From Agrococcus sp. ProA11 (GTDB taxonomy: Bacteria; Actinomycetota; Actinomycetes; Actinomycetales; Microbacteriaceae): a DNA stretch of 64,000 nucleotides. The stretch spans positions 124,001 to 188,000 of the forward strand of contig NZ_CP156989.1 in NCBI RefSeq assembly GCF_039880525.1, written 5' to 3'. The notes beneath the pieces were generated by a model. It saw nothing but the letters and a program-made list of their open reading frames with translations. It searched no databases and was not told where the DNA came from. The position numbers and the translations under genes were made by a program. The number at the start of each line of letters is the position of its first letter. The stretch's first letter is position 1. Of this stretch, positions 10,376-19,926 are shown one piece after another.

Positions 10376-10813
10376 ATGGTCGACGACGACAGCACGCTCT
10401 CCGCCGCTGAGCGGAAGGCCCTCAAGGAGCGCACGGCGGAGCTGCGCAAGCAGTCCGGCCGCAAGGGCGGCAACAAGAAGGAGCGCGAGCTGCAGGATGT
10501 GCTCGACGCGATCGAGGGTCTGCCCGAGCCCGACAAGGCGCTCGCACAGATGGTGCACGAGGTGGTCTCGGAGGTCGCTCCCGACCTGGATCCGAAGACC
10601 TGGTACGGCTTCCCGTCCTACGCGCGCGACGGCAAGGTGCTGGTGTTCTTCCAGCAGGCGTCCAAGTTCGACGAGCGCTACTCGACACTCGGCTTCCAGA
10701 CGATCGCGAACCTGGACGACGGCGACATGTGGGCGACCGCCTTCGCCGTCGTGGCGGATACGCCGGACGTGCGCAAGCGCATCGCCGCGCTCGTCACCAA
10801 GGCGGTGAGCTGA
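10376..10813 (+). CDS. DUF1801 (YdhG-like) domain protein
   Basis: A 145-aa protein. The segment KTWYGFPSYARDGKVLVFFQ followed by STLGFQTIANLDDGDMWATAF is characteristic of the DUF1801/YdhG fold, whose biochemical role is not established. The N-terminus is charged and helical (SAAERKALKERTAELRKQSG). ATG 10376 is chosen over a more upstream in-frame start because GAGAGGAA lies 8 bases before it. It sits just before the HAIR-controlled clp gene but has its own spacing, so co-regulation is not implied. Confidence 0.8.
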   Translation: MVDDDSTLSAAERKALKERTAELRKQSGRKGGNKKERELQDVLDAIEGLPEPDKALAQMVHEVVSEVAPDLDPKTWYGFPSYARDGKVLVFFQQASKFDERYSTLGFQTIANLDDGDMWATAFAVVADTPDVRKRIAALVTKAVS

Positions 10814-10854
10814 GTCCGACCGCTGGGAATGCATCCCACCGCGCGGTGTTGTAA

Positions 10855-10875
10855 CTTGAGTCGAGCACGCTCAAG
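10855..10875 (+). promoter_or_regulatory. HAIR operator (HspR-binding inverted repeat) upstream of clp
   Basis: CTTGAGT, seven bases, then GCTCAAG. This matches the actinobacterial HAIR consensus CTTGAGT-N7-ACTCAAG at 13 of 14 positions. It lies 29 bases before the clp start codon, so HspR, encoded at 58311-58742, should repress this gene until heat shock. Confidence 0.85.
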
Positions 10876-10904
10876 TTCGACGCCACGACTTCGGGAGGAT
10901 GCAC

Positions 10905-13433
10905 ATGGCAGCGATCTACGGACCCATCGGCGACGGCTCCTACGAGGATTTCATCGCCCGGATGCTGCAGGGGCAGCGCCTGCCCGCGCAGCGGTCCGTC
11001 GACCTCACGCGCTTGGTGTCGAGGCGGATGAGCTCCGTGATCGCCACCGCGATCGAGTACGCCCGCGAGCACAAGCACGCGGAGGTCGACGCGCTGCACC
11101 TCCTGCACGCCCTGCTTGAGCTGCCGCAGGTCGCCGCCGCCGCAGCGGGGGCGCGCGCCGACGTCGACGCGCTGCGCACGAGCATCGAGGATCGGATGCC
11201 GGCCGACGGCGAGCGCGAGACGCAGGGCCCGCCGTCACTGACCGCATCCGCCCAGCGCGCCCTCCGCGACGCGTACCAGATCGCGCGCGCCAACGGCTCG
11301 AGCTACATCGACCCCGAGCACCTCTTCTTCGCCTTCCTCATGGCGGGCGACAGCGCCGTCGGCGCGCTGCTGCAGGAGGCGGGCATCTCGCAGGAGTCGC
11401 TGCAGCGCGCGGCGACGGAGGCGAGGCAGCACGCCATCGAGGGGCAGCAGGGCCAGCAGCCGTCGAAGGCGGTCGATGTGAACTCCACGACGCCGACGCT
11501 CGACGAGTTCGGCATCGACCTCACGCAGCGCGCTCGCGACGGGAAGCTCGACCCGGTGATCGGCCGCGCCGACGAGATCGAGCAGACGATCGAGATCCTC
11601 TCCCGCCGCTCGAAGAACAACCCCGTGCTGATCGGCGAGGCCGGCGTCGGCAAGACCGCGATCGTCGAGGGGCTCGCCCGCGCGATCGTCGAGGGCGGTG
11701 TGCCCAAGTCGCTGAAGGGCAAGCGTGTGGTCGGGCTCGACCTCACCGCGATGGTGGCGGGCACGCGCTACCGCGGCGACTTCGAGGAGCGCATCACGAA
11801 GGCGATGGATGAGATCACCGAGCACAGGGACGAGCTGATCGTCTTCATCGATGAGCTGCACTCGATCCTGGGCGCGGGTGGCGGCGGTGACGGCGGCATG
11901 GACGCGGCGAACATCCTCAAGCCGCGCCTGGCGCGCGGCGAGCTGCACATGATCGGGGCGACCACGCTGGCGGAGTTCCGCCGCATCGAGAAGGATGCCG
12001 CGCTCACGCGCCGCTTCCAGCCCGTCATGGTCGCCGAGCCCTCGGTCGAGGACGCCGTGGCCATCCTCGACGGGCTCAAGGGCGCCTACGAGGAGCACCA
12101 CCGCGTGAGCTACACCGACGACGCGGTCCGCGCCGCCGTCGAGCTCTCGCACCGCTACATCTCCGACCGCTTCCTGCCCGACAAGGCCATCGACCTGATC
12201 GATCAGGCTGGCGCGCGCCTGCGCCTGCGCCTCGGCGCGAAGGTCGACGTTGATGCGCTGACGAAGGAGCGCGACCACCTCATCGACGAGAAGCAGCAAG
12301 CGGTCGAGGCCGAGGAGTTCGAGGAGGCGATGCGGCTGCGCGACCGCATCGCGGCCATCGAGGCCGCGATCGATTCCGGCTCCGGTGAGGACGGCGTGGT
12401 CGACGAGGAGGAGATCGCCGAGGTCGTGGCGCGCGCCACGGGCATCCCAGCATCGCGCCTCACCGAGGGCGACCGGCAGCGGCTGGCCGTCCTCGAGGAT
12501 GAGCTGCACCACCGCGTCGTCGGACAGGATGACGCCGTCGAGGCCGTCGCCAAGGCAGTGCGGCGTTCGCGGTCGGGCCTGGGCGATCAGGGTCGACCCA
12601 TCGGCTCGTTCCTATTCCTCGGCCCCACCGGCGTCGGCAAGACCGAGCTGGCGAAGTCGCTCGCCGACAGCCTGTTCGGCTCGGAGGGCGCGCTCGTTCG
12701 GTTCGACATGTCGGAGTTCGGCGAGCGGCACACGGTCGCGCGCCTCATCGGCGCCCCTCCCGGCTACGTCGGCTACAACGAGGCGGGCCAGCTGACCGAG
12801 CGCATCCGCCGGCAGCCCTATGCGGTGGTGCTGCTCGACGAGATCGAGAAGGCGCACCCGGATGTCTTCAACCTGCTGCTGCAGGTGCTGGAGGACGGCC
12901 GCCTCACCGACGGGCAGGGACGCACCGTCGACTTCCGCAACACCGTGGTCATCATGACCAGCAACCTGGGCGGCGAGTTCCTCGCCTCGAAGTCGGGCCC
13001 GGTCGGGTTCCACGCCGGCGACGGCTCGGGCAGCGCCGCGGAGCTGCGCGCGAAGGTGATGGGCAAGCTGCGCGAGCAGATGCGCCCCGAGCTCATCAAC
13101 CGCATCGACGAGATCGTGCTGTTCCAGAAGCTCGAAGCCGGGGAGCTGCGCCGAATCGTCGCGCTGCTGCTCGACCGCGTGCGCGACCGCCTGCACGCGC
13201 AGGATCTCGAGCTCGAGGTGACCGATGCTGCGCTCACCTGGCTGGCGGAGCACGGGTACGAGCCCGAGTTCGGCGCGCGGCCGCTGCGCAGGCTCATCCA
13301 GCGCGAGGTCGAGGATCGGGTCGCCGACCTCATCGTCGGCGGGCTCGAGCACGGCACCGTGCGCGTCGACGTCGAGGGCGATGCGCTGTCGGTGACCGCG
13401 AGCGAGGCGCCGGCCGCGGCCACCGCACAGTAG
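10905..13433 (+). CDS. ClpC-like AAA+ unfoldase (double Clp_N, two AAA+ domains, UVR motif)
   Basis: An 842-aa Clp/Hsp100 ATPase. Residues 1-150 hold paired Clp_N repeats. AAA+ module 1 has Walker A GEAGVGKT (near residue 243) and Walker [13 protein letters not shown]-type helix pair follows near residue 457 ([20 protein letters not shown]), and module 2 has GPTGVGKT (near 572). A VGF tripeptide (PVGFHAGDG, near 700) sits where ClpP-binding ClpC/ClpX/ClpA proteins carry I/L-G-F, which suggests a proteolytic partner rather than ClpB-type disaggregation. ATG 10905 is chosen because GGGAGG sits 6 bases before it and directly abuts the earlier ATG. The HAIR operator makes it an HspR target. Confidence 0.9.
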   Translation: MAAIYGPIGDGSYEDFIARMLQGQRLPAQRSVDLTRLVSRRMSSVIATAIEYAREHKHAEVDALHLLHALLELPQVAAAAAGARADVDALRTSIEDRMPADGERETQGPPSLTASAQRALRDAYQIARANGSSYIDPEHLFFAFLMAGDSAVGALLQEAGISQESLQRAATEARQHAIEGQQGQQPSKAVDVNSTTPTLDEFGIDLTQRARDGKLDPVIGRADEIEQTIEILSRRSKNNPVLIGEAGVGKTAIVEGLARAIVEGGVPKSLKGKRVVGLDLTAMVAGTRYRGDFEERITKAMDEITEHRDELIVFIDELHSILGAGGGGDGGMDAANILKPRLARGELHMIGATTLAEFRRIEKDAALTRRFQPVMVAEPSVEDAVAILDGLKGAYEEHHRVSYTDDAVRAAVELSHRYISDRFLPDKAIDLIDQAGARLRLRLGAKVDVDALTKERDHLIDEKQQAVEAEEFEEAMRLRDRIAAIEAAIDSGSGEDGVVDEEEIAEVVARATGIPASRLTEGDRQRLAVLEDELHHRVVGQDDAVEAVAKAVRRSRSGLGDQGRPIGSFLFLGPTGVGKTELAKSLADSLFGSEGALVRFDMSEFGERHTVARLIGAPPGYVGYNEAGQLTERIRRQPYAVVLLDEIEKAHPDVFNLLLQVLEDGRLTDGQGRTVDFRNTVVIMTSNLGGEFLASKSGPVGFHAGDGSGSAAELRAKVMGKLREQMRPELINRIDEIVLFQKLEAGELRRIVALLLDRVRDRLHAQDLELEVTDAALTWLAEHGYEPEFGARPLRRLIQREVEDRVADLIVGGLEHGTVRVDVEGDALSVTASEAPAAATAQ

Positions 13434-13438
13434 TCGCC

Positions 13439-13537
13439 GGTTCGCCCCGGCGTTCCTCGGCCGAGGGCGGCGGTTCGACCCGGCTGCCCTCGGCCGAGGG
13501 CCGCGGTTCGACCCGGCTGCCCTTGGCCGAGGGCCGC
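13439..13537. repeat. 33-bp tandem repeat, three copies
   Basis: Three direct copies, at 13439-13471, 13472-13504 and 13505-13537, each contain GGTTCG, CCCGGC and a self-complementary CCTCGGCCGAGG core. They start 5 bases after the clp stop codon and fill the gap to the oxidase gene. Each can fold into a short hairpin, so they may act as a 3' barrier for the clp transcript. Confidence 0.85.
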
Positions 13538-13624
13538 GGGCACCCGGCGTTCAACCGTGCAGGTGGCGTGGCACCGGCATAATCGGCGTGAGCGACCACA
13601 GGGTCGGTGAACGAGGGAGCTGGC

Positions 13625-14560
13625 ATGGGCGAGCGGATCGCAGTGATCGGGGCGGGCGTGATCGGCATGTCGATCGCGCACGAGCTTGGCGATCGCGACG
13701 TCACCGTGCTGCACGACCAGGACCCGCTCGAGACCACCTCCGCGGTCGCGGGCGCCCTGTGGTTCCCCTACGCAGCCGAGTCGTCGGCGACGGTCGACGC
13801 GATGCTCAGCGCATCGCTGCAGCGCTTCATCGCCATCGCGGCAGAGCACGCGGATGCCGGCGTCGACCTGCGCAGCGGCATCGTCATCGAGCGCTCGCCG
13901 CAACCGGACCGCGCGTGGACCGCGCAGCTGCAGGCGGCCGAGGTCGACGCATCCGAGCTGCCGGCCGGGGCCACCGGGCTGCGCACGATCGTGCCGCTGG
14001 CGACCATGACCGAGTACCTGCCGTGGCTGCGCGCGCAGTGCGAGGAGCGGGGCGTGCGCTTCGAGCGTCGCGTCGTCGACGATGTGGACGCGCTGACCGG
14101 GGAGTTCGACACCGTGATCGTCGCCGCGGGCGCACGCGGCGGCACGCTGCTGGGCGACGACGAGAGCGTCGTGCCGATCCGCGGTCAGGTCGTGCGCGTC
14201 GAGCGCCGCGGCATGGCGGAGTTCGTGCTCGACGATGCGAACCCTGCAGGGCTCGTCTACGTGCTCCCGCGCCGCGACTGCGTCGTCCTGGGGGGCACCA
14301 ACGAACCGGGCGAGACGGATGTCGAGCCGGACCCGGCCGTCGAGGCCGCGATCATCGAGCGCTGCACGGCGCTCGTACCGGCCCTCGCCGGCGCTCGCGT
14401 CCTCTCGCGCGCCGTCGGGCTCCGGCCGGGCCGAGAGAAGCTGCGCATCGAGGAGGTACCCGGCCGGGGGCCGCGCGTCATCGCAGCGTACGGGCACGGC
14501 GGTTCGGGCATGACGCTGTCCTGGGGCACGGCGGAGCGGGTGGTGGCGCTGCTCGCGTGA
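13625..14560 (+). CDS. FAD-dependent D-amino acid oxidase (DAO family)
   Basis: A 311-aa flavoprotein expected to oxidise D-amino acids to 2-oxo acids, ammonia and H2O2. The N-terminus has the FAD dinucleotide motif IAVIGAGVIGMSIAHEL. VAGALWFPYAAES, VVPIRGQVVRVER, VYVLPRRDCVVLGGTNEPGE and the C-terminal flavin signature YGHGGSGMTLSWGTAERV are typical of D-amino acid oxidases. ATG 13625 is preferred over the upstream 13607 because GAGGGAG lies 6 bases before it. Glycine or sarcosine oxidases are related alternatives. Confidence 0.88.
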   Translation: MGERIAVIGAGVIGMSIAHELGDRDVTVLHDQDPLETTSAVAGALWFPYAAESSATVDAMLSASLQRFIAIAAEHADAGVDLRSGIVIERSPQPDRAWTAQLQAAEVDASELPAGATGLRTIVPLATMTEYLPWLRAQCEERGVRFERRVVDDVDALTGEFDTVIVAAGARGGTLLGDDESVVPIRGQVVRVERRGMAEFVLDDANPAGLVYVLPRRDCVVLGGTNEPGETDVEPDPAVEAAIIERCTALVPALAGARVLSRAVGLRPGREKLRIEEVPGRGPRVIAAYGHGGSGMTLSWGTAERVVALLA

Positions 14561-14657
14561 GCGCGAGCGCGTCGGTCGACCGCGCTCGTCGTCAAGGCTC
14601 GAGGCACGGTCGGCAGGCGTACAGTGTCGCTGTTGCGCTCGCGTCCGAAGGAGCCCC

Positions 14658-16316
14658 ATGCGTCACGCCGCTGCCATCGGCACCCAGCAGGCGGACCGCC
14701 ACGTGCGCTACCGCTGGTGGGGGCTGCTCGCGATCAGCCTCGGCGTCGCGATCATCATCATGGACTCGACGATCGTGTCGGTTGCCGTGCCGGCCATCGT
14801 CGACGACCTGGGCATCTCGAGCACCGAGATCCAATGGGTGCAGGAGATCTACACGCTGATCTTCGCCGCCCTCCTGCTGACCTGGGGGCGTCTCGCCGAC
14901 AGCGTCGGGCGCCGCCGCATGATGCTGCTCGGCATCGTCGTCTTCGTCATCGCCAGCGTGCTGTGCGCGCTGGCCGAGAATGGCTCGCTGCTGATCGCGG
15001 GCCGCGCGCTCCAGGGCCTTGGCGGCTCGATGGTGCTGCCGACCACGCTCGCGCTGCTGAACGCCAACTTCCACGGCCGCGAGCGGGGCATCGCGTTCGC
15101 CGTCTGGGGCTCCACCATCGGCGGCATGGCCGCCATCGGCCCGCTCGCCGGCGGCTGGCTCATCGAGTACGCCAGCTGGCGCTGGGCGTTCGGCATCAAC
15201 GTGCCGGTCGGCGTGCTCATCGTCGCCGGCGTGCTGCTGTTCGTCGCGGAGTCGAAGGAGGCTGCGAGTGCCAAGGGGCGGCTCGACCTCGGCGGCGCCC
15301 TGCTGACCATCATCGGCTTCGGCGCGCTCGTGTTCGCGCTCATCGAGGGCCGCAGCTACGGCTGGTGGCTCGCGGAGGAGGCCGCACCGTTCCGCATCGG
15401 CGAGCTCTCGCCCGTGCCATTCGCGTTCCTCATCGCGATCGTCGCGCTCACCGCATTCGTGTTCCTGGAGCGCGCGCGCACCGCTGCAGGCAAGAGCGTG
15501 ATCCTCGACTTGTCACTGTTCCGCATCCCCTCGTTCGCCAACGGCAACGTCACCGCGCTCATCGTCAGCTTCGGCGAGTTTGGGCTCATCCTGTCGCTGC
15601 CGCTGTGGTTCCAGAACGTGCTCGGCTTCACGGCGTTCCAGGCCGGCCTCGCGCTCGTGCCGCTCGCCGCCGGCTCATTCCTCGCCAGTGGCGCCGTCGC
15701 GCAGCTCTCGCGCAGGCTCTCCGCGGTGGTGGTCGTGCGCATCGGGCTCGGCCTCGAGATCCTCGCGATCGCAACGCTCGCGCTGCTCATCCGCCCCGAG
15801 AGCACCGCCTGGCTCACCTCTCCCGCACTGTTCGTCTACGGCATGGGGGTGGGGCTCGCGACCGCGCAGCTCACGAGCGTCGTGCTGGCGGATGTGCCGG
15901 TCGAGCGCAGCGGGCAGGGCTCGGCGACGCAGAGCACGGCGCGACAGACGGGCTCCGCGCTCGGGATCGCGGTGCTCGGCACCGCCTTCTTCAGCACGCT
16001 GCGCTTCGGCACGGAGAATCGGCTCGTCGACGCCGTGGCGGCCAACCCCGAGCTGCAGCGCGTCGTCGACTCGGTCACGGCGAGCTCCGGCGGCACGATC
16101 GGGGCGCTCGCGGCCGATCCGCAGACGGCCGTGGTCGCCGACGCCGCGCGCGCGGCGATGACCGATGGCACCTCGCTCGCGGCGTGGATCGCCGTGGCGG
16201 CCCTCGTCATCGGTCTGCTGTCGAGCCTGCGGATCCGCCCCGCGTTCGATGCCCCTGCACCCGAGGTGCAGAAGCCTCCGGCAGCGGCGACCGACCGGTC
16301 ATCGCGCGCTGAGTGA
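14658..16316 (+). CDS. MFS transporter, DHA2 (14-TM) drug:H+ antiporter family
   Basis: A 552-aa major-facilitator protein. The motif-C-like LLAISLGVAIIIMDSTIVSV and the IQWVQEIYTLIFAALLLTWG start are the hallmark of DHA2 (EmrB/QacA type) exporters. Motif A is GRLADSVGRRRMMLLG. Fourteen hydrophobic segments are expected from the length. It probably exports hydrophobic toxins or drugs using the proton gradient. An AAGGAG site precedes ATG 14658. There is no adjacent TetR or MarR repressor. Confidence 0.88.
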   Translation: MRHAAAIGTQQADRHVRYRWWGLLAISLGVAIIIMDSTIVSVAVPAIVDDLGISSTEIQWVQEIYTLIFAALLLTWGRLADSVGRRRMMLLGIVVFVIASVLCALAENGSLLIAGRALQGLGGSMVLPTTLALLNANFHGRERGIAFAVWGSTIGGMAAIGPLAGGWLIEYASWRWAFGINVPVGVLIVAGVLLFVAESKEAASAKGRLDLGGALLTIIGFGALVFALIEGRSYGWWLAEEAAPFRIGELSPVPFAFLIAIVALTAFVFLERARTAAGKSVILDLSLFRIPSFANGNVTALIVSFGEFGLILSLPLWFQNVLGFTAFQAGLALVPLAAGSFLASGAVAQLSRRLSAVVVVRIGLGLEILAIATLALLIRPESTAWLTSPALFVYGMGVGLATAQLTSVVLADVPVERSGQGSATQSTARQTGSALGIAVLGTAFFSTLRFGTENRLVDAVAANPELQRVVDSVTASSGGTIGALAADPQTAVVADAARAAMTDGTSLAAWIAVAALVIGLLSSLRIRPAFDAPAPEVQKPPAAATDRSSRAE

Positions 16317-16335
16317 CCCCGTCACGGCGCGCGGG

Positions 16336-17085
16336 TCAGGACTGCGGATAGCCCTGGCTGTAGGGGCGGTCGCCGGTCGACTCCTCGGTCGACTGGCCGT
16401 AGGGCGCGCTGTAGGGCTGGTCGTACGGCTGGCCGTCGGGCTGCTCCGGGTACGGCTGCTGCCCGTACGGCTCCGGGTACGGCTGCTCTCCGTACGACTG
16501 CTGCGCATACGCCTGCGCGGGTTCCCCGTAGTGCAGCGCAACCGGATTCGGGTACTGCGGCGGCTGCTCGTAGCCAGCGAGACCCCTCCCCGCGAAGCGC
16601 GGGTCGAATCGGATGCCCTCGGGGTTCGACTCGAAGAAGCACAGGATGAGCGGCACGATCCCCAAGCTGACCAACGACAGCAGCGCGAACGCCCCGTGGA
16701 AGTTCGCGTCCTGCAGCCGTCGCCACATGACTGCCAGAGACGGCAGCGTGAGGGCGAGCGAGACCAGCACCAGCACGCCGCCCGCCAGCAGCATCCCGCC
16801 CATGATGCCCGCGAGGTCCTGTGGCATGCCGGTGACCCCGGTCGGGTTGCCGCCCGTCGTGGCGGCGCTCGCGACCACGCGCGTCATGAACACGGCCCAG
16901 ATGATCCAGAACGGGATCTGCACCGCGAGTGAGACGAGCGTCGTGAACAGCATCGCCCACCAGAACTCGCTGCGACTGGCGCGCCCCGAAAACTGCACGT
17001 AGCCGCGGAAGAAGCGCGCGACGGCCTGGCCGAACGAGGTGCCGTGCAGCGGCTGTCCGACGGGCGCGATGGTCGATGAACTCAT
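16336..17085 (-). CDS. DUF805 membrane protein with Tyr/Gln/Pro-rich tail
   Basis: A 249-aa membrane protein. Residues about 15-150 match the DUF805 family (RFFRGYVQFSGRASRSEFWW, several hydrophobic segments, then LPSLAVMWRRLQDANFHG), whose function is unknown. The last 75 residues are a low-complexity cytoplasmic tail of repeated YGQQPYPEQ-like units. The repeats are visible in the DNA as short imperfect direct repeats between 16370 and 16510. ATG 17085 is preferred; an in-frame ATG at 17103 adds six residues. It is convergent with the MFS gene with only 19 bases between the stops. Confidence 0.8.
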   Translation of the reverse strand: MSSSTIAPVGQPLHGTSFGQAVARFFRGYVQFSGRASRSEFWWAMLFTTLVSLAVQIPFWIIWAVFMTRVVASAATTGGNPTGVTGMPQDLAGIMGGMLLAGGVLVLVSLALTLPSLAVMWRRLQDANFHGAFALLSLVSLGIVPLILCFFESNPEGIRFDPRFAGRGLAGYEQPPQYPNPVALHYGEPAQAYAQQSYGEQPYPEPYGQQPYPEQPDGQPYDQPYSAPYGQSTEESTGDRPYSQGYPQS

Positions 17086-17176
17086 GCCTCTATTGTCCCC
17101 CATCCGTAGCCGCGCTCCGACCGTTCCGGAGGCATACCTGCCCGCGCCGGAGGCACAGCTGCCCGCCGGCGCGCGG

Positions 17177-17905
17177 CTACGGGGTCAGTCCGGCGCGCAG
17201 GATCGACGTCGCATGCGCGGGGTCGCCCTCGACCACGTCGATGCCGTCGGCGCCGAGCGGGTCGTCGCTCGGTGCGCCACGGCCCCACGCGAGCAGTGCG
17301 AGCGCGCGAACGGGCCCGGCGATGACGATCCGGGGCGCCTCGTCCGGTGCGCCGCTCACCGCGAGCGACGCCGCGACGTCCGTCGGGCGGAAGACGACGC
17401 GCGCCGACGGCGGGCTGCCGCGCTCGAGTCGCAGCTGGCGCGGGTGCATGACCGTGACGACCTCGTCGAGGCAGTCGAGCCAGGCCCCCGCAGGCGCCTC
17501 GACCGCCTCGCCGACCGCAGTGTGCAGGTCCCACAGGTGCACGAGGGTCTCGTTGGCCAGTCGGCGATGCCAGAAGCGCACCGTGCCGGTCTGCGCCTCT
17601 GCGGGCACCCCGTCGTCGATGAGCGCCCACGCGGGCGCATCCGGGTCGAGCTCGCTCAGCGTCGCCAGCACCCCGCTCGCCGTGTCGGCATAGAGCCGCG
17701 GCAGGTCGAAGGGGCCGCGACCGAGCGACGCGGAGGCCTGCCGCCGCGCCTTCCCGTCGGCCCAGTGATAGATGCGCGCGAGGTGGACGACGAGCTGCTC
17801 GATCGTCCATTCGCCCAGCCAGGGGATGGGCGTGGCAGGGTCGACGCTGCGAGTGGTCTGGAGGAACTGCGCTTGGTGCGTTGCCAGCGCTCGCAGGTGA
17901 TCCAT
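17177..17905 (-). CDS. Mycothiol-dependent maleylpyruvate isomerase-like protein
   Basis: A 242-aa member of the DinB-fold mycothiol-dependent isomerase family of actinobacteria. The N-terminal four-helix domain has LGEWTIEQLVVHLARIYHW and, later, WHRRLANETLVHLWDLH. Together these supply the usual three-histidine metal site (His in VHL, His in RLANETLVH, and a flanking His/Asp). The C-terminal domain (from about residue 165) resembles the sterol-carrier-like half of the family. Real substrates are rarely known, so maleylpyruvate should not be assumed. Confidence 0.78.
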   Translation of the reverse strand: MDHLRALATHQAQFLQTTRSVDPATPIPWLGEWTIEQLVVHLARIYHWADGKARRQASASLGRGPFDLPRLYADTASGVLATLSELDPDAPAWALIDDGVPAEAQTGTVRFWHRRLANETLVHLWDLHTAVGEAVEAPAGAWLDCLDEVVTVMHPRQLRLERGSPPSARVVFRPTDVAASLAVSGAPDEAPRIVIAGPVRALALLAWGRGAPSDDPLGADGIDVVEGDPAHATSILRAGLTP

Positions 17906-17940
17906 GGGGGCAGGCTACGCCGTGCCGCCCGGTCGACCGC

Positions 17941-18714
17941 TCAGTCTCGCCCGGTGAACGTCGGCTTGCGCTTCTGCTGGAAGGCCGCGAAGCCTTCGCG
18001 GAAGTCGGCCGTCTGCCCCAGCTCGATCTGCGCCGCGTTCTCCGCTTCGACCGAGCGCCACAGGCCCTGCCGCTCGTCGCGCAGGCCCCGGATGATCTCC
18101 TTCGACGCGCGGAACGCGAGCGTCGGGCCCTGCGCGGCTTGCGCGGCTGCCGCGCGCGTGGCCTCCAGCACCTCGGCATCCGGGAATGACTGCGAGAACA
18201 GGCCAGCGGCGACGGCCTCGGCGCCCGACAGCAGCTTGCCCGAGTAGATGAGGTCGAAGGTGCGATGCGCGCCGAGCCGCTCGAAGAAGAGCGCGTGGCC
18301 ACCGGAGTCGAGGGTCGCGCCGAGCGCCGCGAACGGGCTGCCGAGCTTGGCCGACTCCGCCACGTAGACGACGTCGGTGGCGATCAGCAGGCCCAGCCCG
18401 ATGCCGAGGCAGGCGCCGTGCGCGACGGCGAAGGTGGGCGCCGGGAAGGCGGCCATCTGCTCCAGCACCGGCTGCAGCGAGGCGCGCAGGAAGCTGGCGG
18501 CATCATCGGTGCGCGGATCCACCTGCGAGATGTCGCGGCCGGCGCAGAACGCCTTGCCCTCGCCGCGCAGCACGAGCGCGCGCACGCCGGCGCGCTCGGC
18601 CTCGGTGTACGCATTCGCGAGCTCCTTCAGGGCGGATGCGTCGACCGCGTTGCGCTTTTCGGGTGCGGTGAGCACCACCTCGGCGACATCCGCATCGATG
18701 GTCAGCTCGATCAT
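17941..18714 (-). CDS. paaG: 1,2-epoxyphenylacetyl-CoA isomerase-like crotonase (PaaG)
   Basis: A 257-aa crotonase-superfamily enzyme, placed last in the paaABCDE operon. PaaG converts the ring epoxide made by PaaABCE to the oxepin-CoA. The oxyanion-hole motif FCAGRDISQVDP is present, and the catalytic position reads ATLDSGGHAL, where PaaG carries Asp (PDCGG in E. coli). The C-terminal TADFREGFAAFQQKRKPTFTG closely matches the PaaG ending. ATG 18714 has a perfect AAGGAG site. A general enoyl-CoA hydratase role is less likely because one of the two hydratase glutamates is absent. Confidence 0.78.
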   Translation of the reverse strand: MIELTIDADVAEVVLTAPEKRNAVDASALKELANAYTEAERAGVRALVLRGEGKAFCAGRDISQVDPRTDDAASFLRASLQPVLEQMAAFPAPTFAVAHGACLGIGLGLLIATDVVYVAESAKLGSPFAALGATLDSGGHALFFERLGAHRTFDLIYSGKLLSGAEAVAAGLFSQSFPDAEVLEATRAAAAQAAQGPTLAFRASKEIIRGLRDERQGLWRSVEAENAAQIELGQTADFREGFAAFQQKRKPTFTGRD

Positions 18715-18782
18715 GGGAACTCCTTCGTTGCACAGCGGATGGTCGGGAGCGGCCGTGGGCGGGCATGCCGCGGCCGGCAGGG

Positions 18783-19925
18783 TCAGACGTCGTAGTCGAC
18801 GACGACCTTCTCGCTGCCGTCCTTCGGATGCGACTGGCAGGTGAGCACGTAGCCGCGCTCGATCTCGTCGGGCTCGAGCGCGTAGTTCTCGGACATGCTC
18901 ACGCTGCCGGAGACGACCTTCGCTCGGCAGGTGCCGCAGACGCCGCCGGCGCACGCGAAGGGCACGTCGGGGCGCACGCGCAGCGCGGCGTTCAGGATCG
19001 ACTCGCGCGCCGAGACGGGGCTCTCGACCTGCGACGACTGGCCGTCGAGGGTGAAGTCGAGCGCCCAGGTGTCCTCGCCGGCTTCGACCTGCACCGGTCG
19101 GCCGCGGTCGCCGCCGGCATCGACGGGCTTGCCGGTGGTGAACAGCTCGTAGCGCACGTGATCAGCCTCGACGCCGACCTCGTCGAGCACGTCGCGGCAG
19201 AGCTGCACGAGCTCGAACGGCCCGCACAGGAACCACTCGTCGACGCTCTCCGGGCGGATCAGCTCGGCCAGGATGCGGTCGAGGCGCTCCTGGTCGAGAC
19301 GGCCCGACATCAGCGGCGCCGCACGCTGCTCGCGCGAGAGCACGTGGTGCAGGGCGAGCCGCGATGGGTAGCGGTCCTTCAGGTCGGCGAGCTCCTCGAT
19401 GAACATCACGTCGAGCGTGGAGCGGTTCGAGAACAGCAGCGAGAACGTGGAGGTCTCGGAGCGCGAGAGCACCTGGTGGGCGAGCGCCATCATGGGCGTG
19501 ATGCCGCTGCCGGCGGCGATGCCCACGACGTGGGCGCCGTCGACGTCGTCGAGTGCCGACGTGAACGTGCCCTGCGGGCTCATCACGTCGATGCGGTCGC
19601 CCGCCTGCAGCTCGCTGTTCGCCCAGGTGGAGAAGCGGCCGCCGAGGTCGCGTTTGATCGCGACCGAGATCGCCCCGGGGGTCGGTGGGCGGCAGATCGA
19701 GTAGGAGCGGCGCATCTCGTGGCCGTCGATCGTGGCGCGCAGCGCCAGGTGCTGGCCGGCGACGTAGCCAAAGGCATCGTGCAGCTCCTCGGGCACAGCG
19801 AAGGTGACCTCGACCGACTCGGCGGTGAGCGGGCGCACCTCGGCGACCTCGAGCGAGTGGAACTGCCCCCGCTTGCGCGACGATCCGACGCCCAGTCCGG
19901 TCGAACCCAGATTCAGCGCGGCCAC
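18783..19925 (-). CDS. paaE: Phenylacetyl-CoA epoxidase reductase subunit PaaE
   Basis: The 380-aa electron-transfer subunit passes electrons from NADPH to the PaaA di-iron centre. The N-terminal FAD domain (MRRSYSICRPPTPG) and NADP domain (GIAAGSGITPMMALAHQVLS) are followed by a C-terminal plant-type [2Fe-2S] ferredoxin (CAGGVCGTCRAKV with a fourth Cys in LTCQSHP). GTG 19925 is chosen as start because it lies one base after the paaD stop and the preceding open frame is antisense-like. It is translated from the paaA-E operon. Confidence 0.92.
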   Translation of the reverse strand: MAALNLGSTGLGVGSSRKRGQFHSLEVAEVRPLTAESVEVTFAVPEELHDAFGYVAGQHLALRATIDGHEMRRSYSICRPPTPGAISVAIKRDLGGRFSTWANSELQAGDRIDVMSPQGTFTSALDDVDGAHVVGIAAGSGITPMMALAHQVLSRSETSTFSLLFSNRSTLDVMFIEELADLKDRYPSRLALHHVLSREQRAAPLMSGRLDQERLDRILAELIRPESVDEWFLCGPFELVQLCRDVLDEVGVEADHVRYELFTTGKPVDAGGDRGRPVQVEAGEDTWALDFTLDGQSSQVESPVSARESILNAALRVRPDVPFACAGGVCGTCRAKVVSGSVSMSENYALEPDEIERGYVLTCQSHPKDGSEKVVVDYDV

Positions 19926-19926
19926 C

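Noticed and set aside
13439-13537. tRNA or tRNA fragments (GGTTCGACC T-arm look-alike)
   Set aside because: No acceptor, D or anticodon arm could be placed, and the motif is simply repeated three times in a 33-bp tandem unit.
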